From Pararhizobium sp. A13 (GTDB lineage: Bacteria > Pseudomonadota > Alphaproteobacteria > Rhizobiales > Rhizobiaceae): 64,000 nt of DNA. Below the pieces are notes generated by a model that was given only the letters and a program-made list of their open reading frames with translations, made no database searches and had not been told where the DNA came from. Both the position numbers and the translations under genes were made by a program. Where the stretch lies: the NCBI RefSeq assembly GCF_040126305.1, contig NZ_CP149510.1:3731001-3795000 (forward strand), given 5' to 3'. How positions within the stretch are numbered: the stretch's first letter is position 1; every line of letters starts with the position of its first letter. This document shows positions 52,805 through 62,669 of this stretch, one piece after another.

Positions 52805-54094
52805 ATGGCCGCCGAACGCTCCCTTCCCAACCTCTGGCATGCCACGGCGCCTGCGGCTCCCGAGAGCCGCCCGCTTGCAAGCGACGTCATCGTCGATGTC
52901 GCGGTGATCGGCGGCGGTTTCACCGGACTTTCGGCGGCACTTCACCTTGCCGAAAAGGGCGTGAAAGTCGCCGTCGCAGAGGCGAAGATGATCGGCTTCG
53001 GCGGCTCCGGCCGCAATGTCGGCCTCGTCAATGCCGGCATGTGGACAAAACCCGACGACCTGATCGCCACGCTCGGCGTTAATGCCGGTAACCGACTTCT
53101 GACCGAACTCGGCGATGGGCCGTCCGTCGTCTACGATCTGGTCGCCAAGCACCAGATCCAATGCGAGGCCGTCCGCAACGGCACGCTGCACATGGCCGTC
53201 GGAACCGAGGGCCTGAAGGACATCCAAGACCGGGAAGCACAGTGGAAGAAATTCGGCGCTCCCGTCGAAGTGCTGTCCGCCGAGCGCACCAGGGCGCTAA
53301 CCGGTGCGGAAGGATTCGCTGGTGCCCTGCTCGACCGTCGCGCCGGTACGATCCAGCCGCTTGCCTATGCCCGCGGCCTTGCCCGAGCAGCTCTCGAAGC
53401 CGGCGCCGAGATCTACACCGAGACGCCGCTTCTTGCCGCCGAACGCAACGGCGACACCTGGAGGTTGACGATGCCGGGCGGCTCGATCACGGCCAAAAGC
53501 GTGATCCTTGCCACCAATGCCTATGGCAAGCTCATCGAGCGCACGCCTTGGTCGGCCCATACGGAAGAACTGACCATCCTGCCCTTTTTCCAGTTTGCCA
53601 CCCAACCGCTCAGCGACAATGTCGCCCGAAGCATCCTGCAGGAACGCCAGGGCTGCTGGGATACCGGCCTCGTGATGACGTCCTTCCGCATGGACCAGCA
53701 GAACCGGATGATTTTCGGCAGCGTCGGTCGGCTGGACGCAGTTGCGAAGGGAACGCACCGGGCTTTCGTCAAGCGCTCGCTGCGCAAGCTTTTCCCGATG
53801 ATCGGCGACGTCCGGTTCGAATACTGGTGGGACGGTCGCATCGGCATGACCACCAACAACCTGCCGCAGATGCACGTGATGGCGCCGAACGTCTTTTCGA
53901 TCAGCGGCTACAACGGCCGCGGCATCGCGCCGGGCACGGTCTTCGGCCGGGCACTCGCCAACCATGTCATGGGCGCGCCGAACGCCTTGCCGCTTGCCGA
54001 AACGCCCTTGACGCCCGATCCATGGCGCAGCCTCAAGTCGGTCTTCTATCACGCTGGCGCGCAAGCCAAGCACTTCATCGACCGTCGCTTCTGA
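52805..54094 (+). CDS. FAD-dependent oxidoreductase, OrdL/PuuB-like
   Basis: This 429-residue DAO-family enzyme is similar in layout to gamma-glutamylputrescine oxidase PuuB. The N-terminal leader SLPNLWHATAPAAPESRPL, the FAD motif VIGGGFTGLSAALHLAEKG and GFGGSGRNVGLVNAGMW (the GxSGRNGG-type motif of OrdL) are diagnostic. Further on come SVILATNAYG and RIGMTTNNLPQMHVMAPNVFSISGYNGRGIAPG. It probably oxidises an amine or amino acid. The start ATG has GAGGA upstream; a GTG directly precedes it. It lies a few kilobases from a glutamine-synthetase-like operon that could supply glutamylated amines. Confidence 0.88.
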   Translation: MAAERSLPNLWHATAPAAPESRPLASDVIVDVAVIGGGFTGLSAALHLAEKGVKVAVAEAKMIGFGGSGRNVGLVNAGMWTKPDDLIATLGVNAGNRLLTELGDGPSVVYDLVAKHQIQCEAVRNGTLHMAVGTEGLKDIQDREAQWKKFGAPVEVLSAERTRALTGAEGFAGALLDRRAGTIQPLAYARGLARAALEAGAEIYTETPLLAAERNGDTWRLTMPGGSITAKSVILATNAYGKLIERTPWSAHTEELTILPFFQFATQPLSDNVARSILQERQGCWDTGLVMTSFRMDQQNRMIFGSVGRLDAVAKGTHRAFVKRSLRKLFPMIGDVRFEYWWDGRIGMTTNNLPQMHVMAPNVFSISGYNGRGIAPGTVFGRALANHVMGAPNALPLAETPLTPDPWRSLKSVFYHAGAQAKHFIDRRF

Positions 54095-54156
54095 AATCTG
54101 AACCTGAAAAGGGCGCGCGGATCGCTCTGCACGGCTTTTGACTTGCAGTTGTGCGA

Positions 54157-54849
54157 TCAGGCCGCACGGCGCGCCGGATCGACCAGCCGAAGCGGCACCA
54201 GCTTGCGGACTTCGTCGCCAAAGGCGCGGGCATTTTCGCGGGCCTTGTCGAGATTGCTGACTCGGCTCGCGTCCATCGTCTGCAAGGTGCCACCACAGTC
54301 GAAGATGTCGCGGAAAGCGGCACGTTCGATGATCGGCGTATCGAGGACCGGAACGGCGCGCTCGGTGAGCAACTGCTTCACCACCTGTAGCGCCCGAGTC
54401 GTCACCAGTGAGTTGACCCGGGTCAGAACGACTGAGTGATTGATGCGGATGCCAGCTTTTTCTTGCAGGTGACAGAGCAGCTCGAGCACTTGGGCGCCAC
54501 CCTTGGCATCCATGGCACAGCCCTGGATCGGGATCATGACATGATCGGAAAGGCCGATCGCCGTTGCCATCAGCGTGTTGCGGGCGCCGGCGAGATCGAT
54601 GATGAAATAGTCGGTCTTGGCCCTGTTTTCGCTGATATGCGTCTGGATAGATGCCATCGTCACATTCGAGATGACGTCGATATTGGGGACTTCTCCCGAA
54701 ATTTCATGCCAGTGGGAGATCCAGTGCTGCGGATCGGCATCGAGAATGGTGACGCGTGCACCACAGCGTGCGAGTTCCGTCGCGAGGATAAGCGCGGCGG
54801 TCGTCTTGCCCGCGCCGCCCTTGGTGTTTGCAAATGTGATAACTGGCAT
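54157..54849 (-). CDS. ParA/MinD-family ATPase, VirC1-like
   Basis: This 230-residue deviant Walker ATPase begins MPVITFANTKGGAGKTTAAL with the KGGAGKTT motif (residues 9-16). Walker B is in YFIIDLAGARN and the switch region is in VMIPIQGCAMDAKGGAQ. It resembles the short ParA proteins represented by Agrobacterium VirC1, but no partner parB, plasmid replication gene or conjugation gene is nearby. An intact paralogue would have lain directly upstream (55.1-55.8 kb) but is broken. Its target is unknown; it may position a protein complex or DNA region. Confidence 0.88.
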   Translation of the reverse strand: MPVITFANTKGGAGKTTAALILATELARCGARVTILDADPQHWISHWHEISGEVPNIDVISNVTMASIQTHISENRAKTDYFIIDLAGARNTLMATAIGLSDHVMIPIQGCAMDAKGGAQVLELLCHLQEKAGIRINHSVVLTRVNSLVTTRALQVVKQLLTERAVPVLDTPIIERAAFRDIFDCGGTLQTMDASRVSNLDKARENARAFGDEVRKLVPLRLVDPARRAA

Positions 54850-55058
54850 TGCTGTCCCTGTCTGAAAACGTCCGAGCCCCGGCATGGCTCCCGCAAAGCC
54901 CAAGGCCCATCGCGCTCCGGTTAATCAAACCTTTCAGATCGTGGTTAAAAAAATCTAAACACGCCCCTCGCTAGAATTAACGATGCTGGCCCAAACAGGT
55001 GTGAACGTGTGGCGCAACGAGGCGAAACTCACGATAAAACTTTCCAGATTTCGAGAGA

Positions 55059-55798
55059 TCAGGGATCAGCGTGTATCGCGCTGCAATCGAAGGACAGGGC
55101 GGCGCGCGCCACCAGCGAATGTCCGGCAGGGTTTTCCGACTGCGGGATACGTTCCGGCGCCTTATAGCAGATACGCGCAAGCGAACCGCTCGATTGCAGG
55201 TGCGGCTGCCCGCGCACCAAATGCAGGACTTCCGTCGCAAGCCCTTGCATGTTTCGCTGCGCCTTGGCGAGGTTGGTGAGCTTGGCTTCATCGATCGTAT
55301 AGAGCGTTCCACCATGTTCGAACATGTCGCGGTAAGCGCTACGTTCGATGATGGGCGTGTCGAGCAGCGCCACATTGCGCCGGACAAGAAGCGCCTTGAC
55401 GCTGCGGATGGCGCGTGTCGTCACAAAGGAGCTGACGCGGGTCAGGACCACGGCATGGTTGATGGGGCTACGCGCGTTGCTTTCCACCTGCCCTATGATG
55501 TCGAGCACGTGCGCTGCGCCCTGCGCGTCCATGGCGCAGCCCTGAACAGGAATGAGCATGAGGTCGGAAAGACCGGCAGCCAGGGCAATCAGCGCGTCGC
55601 GGCAAATGTCACACCGGTCACAACGGATATACTGTCGACCGCGCCGGGCAACCCGTGCCACTTGGCCGCAAATGCAAGAGGGTCGCAGTCGAAAATGACG
55701 ACCTTCTCGCCCTTTTGCGCAAACTCCATGGCCAGAAGCAATGCTACCGTCGTCTTGCCGGATCCTCCCTTGGCATTCGCAATTGAAATTACAGCCAT
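55059..55798 (-). pseudogene. Second ParA-like gene, broken by internal deletion and frameshift
   Basis: The N-terminal part (MAVISIANAKGGSGKTTVALLLAMEF) has an intact Walker A and runs to VVTGVTFAATR, where its frame stops at about 55589. The rest continues in another frame as DALIALAAGLSDLMLIPVQGCAMDAQG through DTPIIERSAYRDMFEHGGTLYTI. Compared with the intact paralogue at 54.2 kb, about 23 codons are missing at the junction, including the whole Walker B segment (FIIDLAG in the paralogue). The size is not a multiple of three, so the frame shifts. The C-terminal tail is also unlike the paralogue. Confidence 0.85.
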
Positions 55799-55912
55799 CT
55801 CGTTCCCGTCGGCCTCCTTAGGCTGCCATCACCCCTTCGAGTAAAGGCGCTCCGTGCCCCAAGCCTTGCAAAACAGCGTTAACGAAAGACAAACAATCAT
55901 TAGCCGGGAAAT

Positions 55913-55946
55913 AAAAAACGGAGCGATCGCAGGGACCGGCTCCGTT
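55913..55946 (-). terminator. Rho-independent terminator after the alcohol dehydrogenase operon
   Basis: AACGGAGC (55917-55924) pairs with GCTCCGTT (55939-55946) around a 14-base loop; on the minus strand six T follow. It lies 45 bases past the alcohol dehydrogenase stop and ends the five-gene operon. Confidence 0.88.
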
Positions 55947-55991
55947 GAATGTTGTGGCTGAAAGCGCTGACGCCTCTAGCCATGCTTCATG

Positions 55992-57137
55992 TCAAATGCA
56001 GTCGCGGAAAAGCTGCTTGGCGGCATCAAGCGTCAGTTCGACCGGATTGCCGCCCGCCGTCGGATCGACGATCGCCATCGCGGCCATTTCGTCGATGCGG
56101 TCCGTGCCGACGCCGAGCGCCGACAGCTTGTCCGGAACACCGAGTTCTTCCCGCAGCGTCAGCACGTAGTCATAGAAGCCGTCAAAACCGCCGGAAATGC
56201 CGAGATAGGCGGCGGCCATGCCGATCTTGTCTTCAACGGCCGGGCGGTTGAAGCGCAGCACCGGCGGCATGACGATGGCATTGGTCATGCCGTGGTGGGT
56301 GTTGTAGATCGCGCCGACCGGATGCGACAGCGAGTGGATGGCACCAAGGCCCTTCTGGAAGGCGACAGCGCCCATGGCGGCCGCACTCATCATATGGGCG
56401 CGGGCCTCGATATCCGTGCCGTCCTTATGGGCGCGCGGCAGGTATTCCTTGACCAAGCGCAGGCCTTCGAGCGCGATACCGGCCGACATCGGGTGATAGA
56501 ACGGCGAGGAATAGGCTTCCAGGCAATGGGCGAAGGCGTCCATGCCGGTGCCGGCGGTGATCACCCTCGGCATGCCGACCGTCAGTTCCGGATCGCAGAT
56601 CGTCACAGCCGGCAGGAACTTCGGATGGAAGATCACCTTCTTCGTGTGCGTCTGTGAATTGGTGATGACCGAGGCGCGGCCGACTTCGGAGCCGGTACCG
56701 GCGGTCGTCGGCACAGCGATGATCGGCGCGATACCCTCGACGCTGGCGCGCGTCCACCAGTCGCCGATATCCTCGAAGTCCCAGACCGGCCGGGTCTGTC
56801 CGGCCATGAAGGCGACGCACTTGCCGAGATCAAGCCCCGAGCCGCCGCCAAAGGCGATCACGCCGTCATGGCCGCCGTCCTTGAACGCCTTGACGCCGGC
56901 CCCAAGGTTGACGTCTGTTGGGTTGGAATCGACATCGCTAAACAGCGCCCGGCCGAGCCCGGCAGCGTCGAGAATGTCGAGCGCATTCTGGGTGATCTGC
57001 ATGGGCGCAAGGCCACGGTCGGTGACCAAAAGCGGCTTCTTGATGCCAAGCGCCTTGCAGTGATCGGCAAGTTCCTTGATCCGCCCCGCCCCGAACTTGA
57101 TAGCGGTCGGATAGCTCCAGTTGGCTGTGATGGTCAT
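55992..57137 (-). CDS. Iron-containing alcohol dehydrogenase
   Basis: This 381-residue group III alcohol dehydrogenase oxidises an alcohol to an aldehyde with NAD(P). The NAD-binding GGGSGLDLGK and VPTTAGTGSEVGRASVI motifs are present. Metal ligands are expected in GTGMDAFAHCLEAYSS (Asp/His), GAIHSLSHPVGAIYNTHHGMTNAIV (His pair). It is the last gene of the operon, overlapping the aldehyde dehydrogenase gene by four bases. This pairs two consecutive oxidation steps: alcohol to aldehyde to acid. The substrate is not defined by sequence. Confidence 0.94.
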   Translation of the reverse strand: MTITANWSYPTAIKFGAGRIKELADHCKALGIKKPLLVTDRGLAPMQITQNALDILDAAGLGRALFSDVDSNPTDVNLGAGVKAFKDGGHDGVIAFGGGSGLDLGKCVAFMAGQTRPVWDFEDIGDWWTRASVEGIAPIIAVPTTAGTGSEVGRASVITNSQTHTKKVIFHPKFLPAVTICDPELTVGMPRVITAGTGMDAFAHCLEAYSSPFYHPMSAGIALEGLRLVKEYLPRAHKDGTDIEARAHMMSAAAMGAVAFQKGLGAIHSLSHPVGAIYNTHHGMTNAIVMPPVLRFNRPAVEDKIGMAAAYLGISGGFDGFYDYVLTLREELGVPDKLSALGVGTDRIDEMAAMAIVDPTAGGNPVELTLDAAKQLFRDCI

Positions 57138-58519
57138 GCTGTTACTTTCTTCAGATGGTAGGATTTCGGGCGGGTCAGGTTCTGGAAACCGATGACGGAA
57201 AGCGAGCCGCCGCGGCCCGTTTCCTTGACGCCGGTCCAGCAGAGCGCCGGATCGAGATAATCGGCGCGGTTCATGAAGACGGTGCCGGTTTCAAGGTCGT
57301 TGCCGATACGAGCAGCGCGTTCGGCGTCCTTCGTCCAAAGCGAGGCGGTCAAGCCGTACTTGCAATCGTTCATCAGGGCGAGTGCCTCGGCATCGTTCTT
57401 CACCTTCATGATGCCGACGACCGGGCCGAAGCTTTCTTCCGTCATCACCTTCATGGAGTGATCGACATCGACAAGCACCTGCGGCGCAAGATAGGCGCCG
57501 CCGTCATCCTGCGGGAACAGCTTCGGATCGACCAGCGCCCTGGCGCCCTTGGCAACGGCCTCGGCCGTCTGGGCGCGGACTTCTGCGGCAAACCGCTTGT
57601 GCGCCATCGGGCCAAGCGAGGTTTCCTGCTCGAGCGGATTGCCGAGCTTGTAGGCGGAGGCGAAGGCAACAGCCTTTTCGACGAAGGCGTCATAGAGGTT
57701 TTCGTTCACATAGATGCGCTCGATGCCGCAGCAGCACTGCCCGGAATTGAACATCGCGCCGTCCATCAGCGTATCGACGGCAGCGTCGAGATCGGCGTCT
57801 TCCATCACATAGCCCGGATCCTTGCCACCAAGTTCGAGGCCGAGCCCGGTAAAGGTGCCGGCAGCAGCCCGCTCGATCGACCGGCCACCCTCGACCGAGC
57901 CGGTGAAATTGACGAAATCGAAGCTCTTGGCCGCGATCAGCGCCGAGGTCGTGGCATGGTCGAGGAAGATGTTCTGGAACACGTCCTCCGGGACGCCCGC
58001 CTCGACAAAGGCGTGCACCATGCGCTCGCCAACGAGGATCGTCTGGCTGGCATGCTTGAGCATGACCGCATTGCCCGCCATCAGCGCCGGCGCGACGGTG
58101 TTGATTGCCGTCATATAGGGGTAGTTCCACGGCGCGATCACGAAGACGACACCGTGCGCGACACGCTCGATGCGACGCTCGAAGCTGGTGCTGTCCTCGA
58201 CGACGATCGGCGCAAGCGCGTCCGCAGCGATGGAGGCGACATAGTTGGAACGCTCGTTGAAGCCGCGGAATTCGCCGCCGTAGCGCACTGGCCGCCCCAT
58301 CTGCCAGGCGAGTTCCGGCACGACCTCGTCGACCATTTCATTGAGCCGTGCGACACCGGCCAGCACCAGCTTGACGCGGTGTTCGACCGGGCGCTTGGCC
58401 CAGTCTTTCTGCGCCGCGCGGGCGCGCGCCACAGCGGCCGAGGCGGTGGCGGCGTCAGCAGCGGGTCGTACCGCATAAACCTCCCCGTTCACCGGGGATA
58501 TGCATTGGATCATGGTCAT
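57134..58519 (-). CDS. NAD(P)-dependent aldehyde dehydrogenase
   Basis: This 461-residue ALDH has VVFVIAPWNYPYMTAINTVAPALMAGNAVMLKHA (NAD binding, with the conserved Asn), FVNFTGSVEGGRSI, the general base Glu in GLGLELGGKDPGYVMEDAD and the nucleophilic Cys in FNSGQCCCGIERIYV. The C-terminal EESFGPVVGIM is also standard. It is translationally coupled to the alcohol dehydrogenase downstream and lies 90 bases after a glutamine-synthetase-like gene. This suggests that it oxidises a glutamylated or free amino aldehyde. Confidence 0.94.
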   Translation of the reverse strand: MTMIQCISPVNGEVYAVRPAADAATASAAVARARAAQKDWAKRPVEHRVKLVLAGVARLNEMVDEVVPELAWQMGRPVRYGGEFRGFNERSNYVASIAADALAPIVVEDSTSFERRIERVAHGVVFVIAPWNYPYMTAINTVAPALMAGNAVMLKHASQTILVGERMVHAFVEAGVPEDVFQNIFLDHATTSALIAAKSFDFVNFTGSVEGGRSIERAAAGTFTGLGLELGGKDPGYVMEDADLDAAVDTLMDGAMFNSGQCCCGIERIYVNENLYDAFVEKAVAFASAYKLGNPLEQETSLGPMAHKRFAAEVRAQTAEAVAKGARALVDPKLFPQDDGGAYLAPQVLVDVDHSMKVMTEESFGPVVGIMKVKNDAEALALMNDCKYGLTASLWTKDAERAARIGNDLETGTVFMNRADYLDPALCWTGVKETGRGGSLSVIGFQNLTRPKSYHLKKVTA

Positions 58520-58609
58520 GATCGTTTTCCTGTTCTGTCGTCAAAAATTATGATCCGGTACCGCCCTTTCGGGCATCTACCGGATCGAAGCCGATTCTGA
58601 GCGATGGCG

Positions 58610-59980
58610 TTACGCCCGTTCGAATCCCCGCGCAACTTCCCAATCCGTCACGCGGCGGTCGTATTCCTCCTGCTCCCATTCGGCGGCGCGGGTGTAATGC
58701 TCGATGACATCCTCGCCGAACGCGTCGAGCAGCATCTTCGAGGAGTTCATCGCCTGCGTCGCGTCGCGCAGCGTTCCGGGGATTTCGCGGATGTTCTTGC
58801 CGCCATAGGCGTCGCCGACGAACGGCGCTTCCAGCTCCAGCTTGCCCTCGATACCGGCAATGCCGGCGGCGATCAGGGCTGCCATGGCAAGATAGGGATT
58901 GAGATCGGAGCCGCCGACGCGGCATTCGATGCGGATCGCCTTGGTACCCTCGCCGCAAAGCCGGTATCCGGCGGTGCGGTTGTCCTTGCTCCAGACGGCC
59001 TTGGTCGGCGCGAAGGTTCCGGCCATGAAGCGCTTGTAGGAATTGATGTAGGGCGCGAGGAAATAGGTGATCTCGCTCGCATGCGTCAGAAGGCCGGCGA
59101 CGTAGTGGCGCATCGTTTCCGACATGCCGTATTTGGCTTCCTTGTCGAAGAACTGCGGCGTCTTGCCATCCAGGCTCCAGAGCGACTGGTGGATGTGCGA
59201 CGACGAGCCCGCGGCATGATAATTCCACTTGGCGAGGAAAGTGATCGCCTTGCCGCGCGACCAGGCGATTTCCTTGCAGCCGTTCTTGATGATCGCGTGC
59301 CGGTCGGCCATGGTCAGGGCATCGGCGTAGCGGACGTTGATTTCCTCCTGGCCGGCGGACGCCTCGCCCTTGGAGTTTTCAACCGGAATGCCGGCGCCCT
59401 GCAGACCGTTGCGGATCGCCCGCATCACATCCTCTTCCTTGGTCGTCTGGAAGATGTGGTAGTCCTCATTGTAGCCGCTGACGAGCTTCAGGTCGCGGTA
59501 ACCGCTTTCGCGCGCATCGTCATAGCTCTGGTCGAACAGGAAGAATTCGAGTTCCGTCGCCATATAGGCCTTCAGCCCCATCGCCTCCAGTCGGGCGATC
59601 TGGCGTTTGAGGATGGCGCGCGGCGAATGCGGCACTTCCTTGTGGGTGTGATGGTCGAGCATGTCGCAGAGAACCAGCGCCGTGCCTTCCAGCCAGGGAA
59701 TGCGGCGAAGCGTCGAAAGGTCCGGCTTCATCGTATAGTCGCCGTAGCCCGCTTCCCAACTGGTCGACTTGTAGCCGGACACCGTGTCCATCTCCATGTC
59801 GGTCGCCAGCAGGTAGTTGCAGCTATGGGTCTCTTCCCAGGCGCTGTCGACGAAGAACTGCGCGTGAAAACGCTTGCCCATCAAGCGTCCCTGCATGTCC
59901 ACCTGGCAGGCCAGGACCGTATCGATGCGCCCTTCGGCGACATCCTTCTTCAATTCTTCAAACGAGTAGCTCGCGCTCAT
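58610..59980 (-). CDS. Glutamine synthetase-like gamma-glutamyl ligase (PuuA/GlnA4-type)
   Basis: This 456-residue protein has the GS catalytic fold: ATELEFFLFDQSYDDARESGYRDL (metal Glu), NSKGEASAGQEEINVRYADAL, ITFLAKWNYHAAGSSSHIHQSL and NRTAGYRLCGEGTKAIRIECRVGGSDLNPYLAMAALIAAG with the conserved ATP and ammonia-site region. It lacks the N-terminal signature and the adenylylation loop of housekeeping GlnA and resembles PuuA, IpuC and GlnA4-type ligases, which join Glu to amines or amino alcohols. Its place between a permease and two dehydrogenases supports a catabolic role. The start MSASYSFEELKK was chosen over an upstream frame extension. Confidence 0.9.
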   Translation of the reverse strand: MSASYSFEELKKDVAEGRIDTVLACQVDMQGRLMGKRFHAQFFVDSAWEETHSCNYLLATDMEMDTVSGYKSTSWEAGYGDYTMKPDLSTLRRIPWLEGTALVLCDMLDHHTHKEVPHSPRAILKRQIARLEAMGLKAYMATELEFFLFDQSYDDARESGYRDLKLVSGYNEDYHIFQTTKEEDVMRAIRNGLQGAGIPVENSKGEASAGQEEINVRYADALTMADRHAIIKNGCKEIAWSRGKAITFLAKWNYHAAGSSSHIHQSLWSLDGKTPQFFDKEAKYGMSETMRHYVAGLLTHASEITYFLAPYINSYKRFMAGTFAPTKAVWSKDNRTAGYRLCGEGTKAIRIECRVGGSDLNPYLAMAALIAAGIAGIEGKLELEAPFVGDAYGGKNIREIPGTLRDATQAMNSSKMLLDAFGEDVIEHYTRAAEWEQEEYDRRVTDWEVARGFERA

Positions 59981-60071
59981 ATCTACATCCAGTGTTGGGC
60001 GCCCGGCGCCGTCTGATTGGCAGAACAGACCGGCGGACAAGCCGCCGGCCCAGGTCTTGATCTGTCAACGA

Positions 60072-61637
60072 TCAGGCTTCGCCCACTGCCTTTTCGGCAG
60101 CGAGGATGTCGGCCTTGCGCTTTTCGATCATGTCGCCGATCGGCGGCCCTTGGAAGCGCTTGGCTTCAAAGGCGAACCAGATGCCGACTGCCAGCACGAT
60201 GAAGCCGAGCGTGACGGCAAACACCTTGTCATTCGGGGGCTGGATGGCGATGTAAATGATGATCAACATGCCGATGGCGGCAAGCACCGAGACCAGCTTG
60301 TAAACGCCGGCACCGAGATCCCAGGGACCCGCTGCAGGCCATTTTGACGTGCCGAAGGCGAAGATGCCGAGCACGATCGGGAAAACGAAGGACAGGAATA
60401 GGAAGATCAGGGTGGCGTTGACCACCGTCACGTAGAGGCTGGCCTCGCCGACCGAGATGAACAGCGCACCCCAGACGAAAAGCACTTCGAGAATACCAGC
60501 CGTCCAGATCGCCGTAACCGGCGTGCGGAACTTCGGGCTGACCGAGGACAGCGCCTTGGAACCAACCGGCAGACCCTTGTCACGCGAGAAAGCGAAGATC
60601 ATGCGCGATGCCGACGTGACCGTGGCAAGGCCGCAGAGGAACTGCGAGATGAAGATCGCGATGAACAGGACCGTGACCAGCCATGCAGGCATGATCGTGT
60701 TGACCGTGTAGAAGAACACGTTCCAGCCCTGCTTTGCACCTTCCGCCATATCCGGGATGGCGATGACGAAGGCGCTCAGCATGATCCAGCCGGCCAGCGA
60801 CGACCAGACGACTGACGAAACGATAGAGCGCGGAACCGAATTGGCCGCCTTTTTCGTTTCTTCAGACGTGTGCGCGGACGCGTCATAGCCAGTGATGGTG
60901 TAGATCGGCAGCAGAAGACCGAGGCCGAAAACGTACCACATGCTCTCGGACTGCGGCCAGACATTGCCGCCGATCTCGCCCGAGTTGTTGGTAAAGGTCC
61001 AAAGACGGCTGATTTCCCAAGTGGGTGCGAAATACAGGCAGGCGATCGTCAGAACAGCTGCGGTCACCAGAATGAGAGAGCCTGAAAAATCGGTCAGCTT
61101 GGCTGTGAGCCTGATACCGAAATGGTTGATCAGCACCTGCACGAGCGTAAAGCCCGCAACGAGCAGCACCTGCGTTCCCGGCGAAACCAGGCCATCCTCG
61201 CCGACGAGACCGAGCTGCGCGCCGAAGGTGCCACCGAGAAACAGCGCCGTGCCGATGTTGATCGCGCCCAGAACGGTGATCAGACCGAGCAGGTTGAGCC
61301 ATGCCGTCAGCCAGCCCGTGAAGCGGTTTCCCAGAATGGACGACCAATGATACAGACCACCGGCCGTCGGATAGGCCGAGGCGATCTGAGCCATGCCCAA
61401 CGCAAAGAAGCCGGAGATGATGCACCCGACCGGCCAGCCGATCCCGATTGCAGCGCCGCCGACACCGGATGTTGCCTGCGCCAATGAGTTGATGCCACCC
61501 GACAAAATGCAGATGATCGAGAATGAAATTGCGAAATTCGAGAACGAGCTCATGCTCCGTTCAAGCTCTTGGGCATAGCCCATGGAATGCAGCACGCCTA
61601 CGTCGTGCTTTTTGTCTGTATCTGTATAGTCTGACAT
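60072..61637 (-). CDS. APC-superfamily amino acid/amine permease
   Basis: This is a 521-residue inner membrane transporter with 12-14 hydrophobic segments. The start has SMSSFSNFAISFSIICILSGGINSLAQATSGVGGAAIGIGWPVG and later AQIASAYPTAGGLYHWSSILG, typical of the GABA/choline-type ACT branch of APC carriers. The loop SAHTSEETKKAANSVPRSIVSSV is also characteristic. It is probably the uptake system for the substrate of the ligase gene that follows 91 bases downstream in the same operon. Substrates known for relatives are GABA, polyamines, choline and ethanolamine. Confidence 0.92.
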   Translation of the reverse strand: MSDYTDTDKKHDVGVLHSMGYAQELERSMSSFSNFAISFSIICILSGGINSLAQATSGVGGAAIGIGWPVGCIISGFFALGMAQIASAYPTAGGLYHWSSILGNRFTGWLTAWLNLLGLITVLGAINIGTALFLGGTFGAQLGLVGEDGLVSPGTQVLLVAGFTLVQVLINHFGIRLTAKLTDFSGSLILVTAAVLTIACLYFAPTWEISRLWTFTNNSGEIGGNVWPQSESMWYVFGLGLLLPIYTITGYDASAHTSEETKKAANSVPRSIVSSVVWSSLAGWIMLSAFVIAIPDMAEGAKQGWNVFFYTVNTIMPAWLVTVLFIAIFISQFLCGLATVTSASRMIFAFSRDKGLPVGSKALSSVSPKFRTPVTAIWTAGILEVLFVWGALFISVGEASLYVTVVNATLIFLFLSFVFPIVLGIFAFGTSKWPAAGPWDLGAGVYKLVSVLAAIGMLIIIYIAIQPPNDKVFAVTLGFIVLAVGIWFAFEAKRFQGPPIGDMIEKRKADILAAEKAVGEA

Positions 61638-61749
61638 CTTTTTCCCCTGTATCGACCAGCCTCCGGCGGTATTGCCGGTCGGCTGAAGTGCCAGTGTCCA
61701 TGGAAGCCCATGGACCAGTCTCCGCGGACATGCCGCTCCCCAGGTCTTT

Positions 61750-62559
61750 TTATTGCGACAGTGCCTGAAGGCTTTCGCCCAGCAGGCCTGTCAGATAATC
61801 GGCCATGACCTTTTGACCGACTTCATCCCGAACGAGATCGTTGCGGATCTCGATCATTACGTTGAGCAGGCCATTCTTCAAGCCATGCTCGATCAATGTA
61901 TGCGTCACGCCATCGGCCGGCCCATAGGGCTCGTTGCGGCGAACATCGTAGCGTTTCGTTTTTTCGGCCGCCGCCAGCATACAGGCGGCCAGCCTTTTGT
62001 CCGTGTCATGCAGAATACCGACTTCAACGTCGCGCTGCCTGCCGTGATAAACGGGCGTGAAACTGTGCATCGTCACAAGCACCGGCGGCCGACCCTCGGT
62101 CTTTCGCGTCGAAATGAAACCCGACAGTGCATCACGAAACGGCACGTAAAGCGCCTCGGTCCTCGCCCGGCGCTCCGCTGCTGAGATCGCAGCATTGCCG
62201 GGTATCTCGAAGACTTCGCTGACGGGCGGCATGGCGGCTTCCGCTTCCGGCGGGCGATTGCAATCATACACCAGGCGAGAAAACCGCTGGTAGATCAGCG
62301 CAGCATCAAGGCTTTTCACCAGGAGTTGAGATACCGCAAGGGCGCCCGGGTCCCAGGCGATGTGGCTGGAAAGGGCCTCGGGCGACATTCCGAGCGTTCC
62401 CATTTTCTCTGGAAGACGGCGCGACGCATGCTCGCAGATCAAGAGAACCGAGCTCAATGCCTCCGGATTTTCCACTGCGACCGGCGCACCATCCGCCTCT
62501 GTCAAAAGCCCCGTCAAATGCGATTTCCTTTTCAGTTGCCTGCCAGAACTGAAAGCCAT
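61750..62559 (-). CDS. N-formylglutamate amidohydrolase-family hydrolase
   Basis: This 269-residue hydrolase is of the NFGA (HutG-like) family. It has VLLICEHASRRLPEKMG near the N-terminus (metal/active-site His), HIAWDPGALAVSQLLVK, RLVYDCNRPP, VLVTMHSFTPVYHG with the conserved His, and LNVMIEIRNDLV with the Glu/Arg pair. No histidine-utilisation genes are near, so it more likely removes glutamate from a glutamyl amide, or acts on a different N-acyl amino acid. It is the first gene of the operon and is divergent from the RpiR regulator across 169 bases. Confidence 0.88.
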   Translation of the reverse strand: MAFSSGRQLKRKSHLTGLLTEADGAPVAVENPEALSSVLLICEHASRRLPEKMGTLGMSPEALSSHIAWDPGALAVSQLLVKSLDAALIYQRFSRLVYDCNRPPEAEAAMPPVSEVFEIPGNAAISAAERRARTEALYVPFRDALSGFISTRKTEGRPPVLVTMHSFTPVYHGRQRDVEVGILHDTDKRLAACMLAAAEKTKRYDVRRNEPYGPADGVTHTLIEHGLKNGLLNVMIEIRNDLVRDEVGQKVMADYLTGLLGESLQALSQ

Positions 62560-62669
62560 ACCCCGGAAAAAGGGCCCGCAAGCATTCGTTAATGAAAAGA
62601 ATTCTTCACGATTTTACCCATGTCAATCGAAAACTGAAACGATCTCTTCAAAAAGGCCATTGACTCGAA

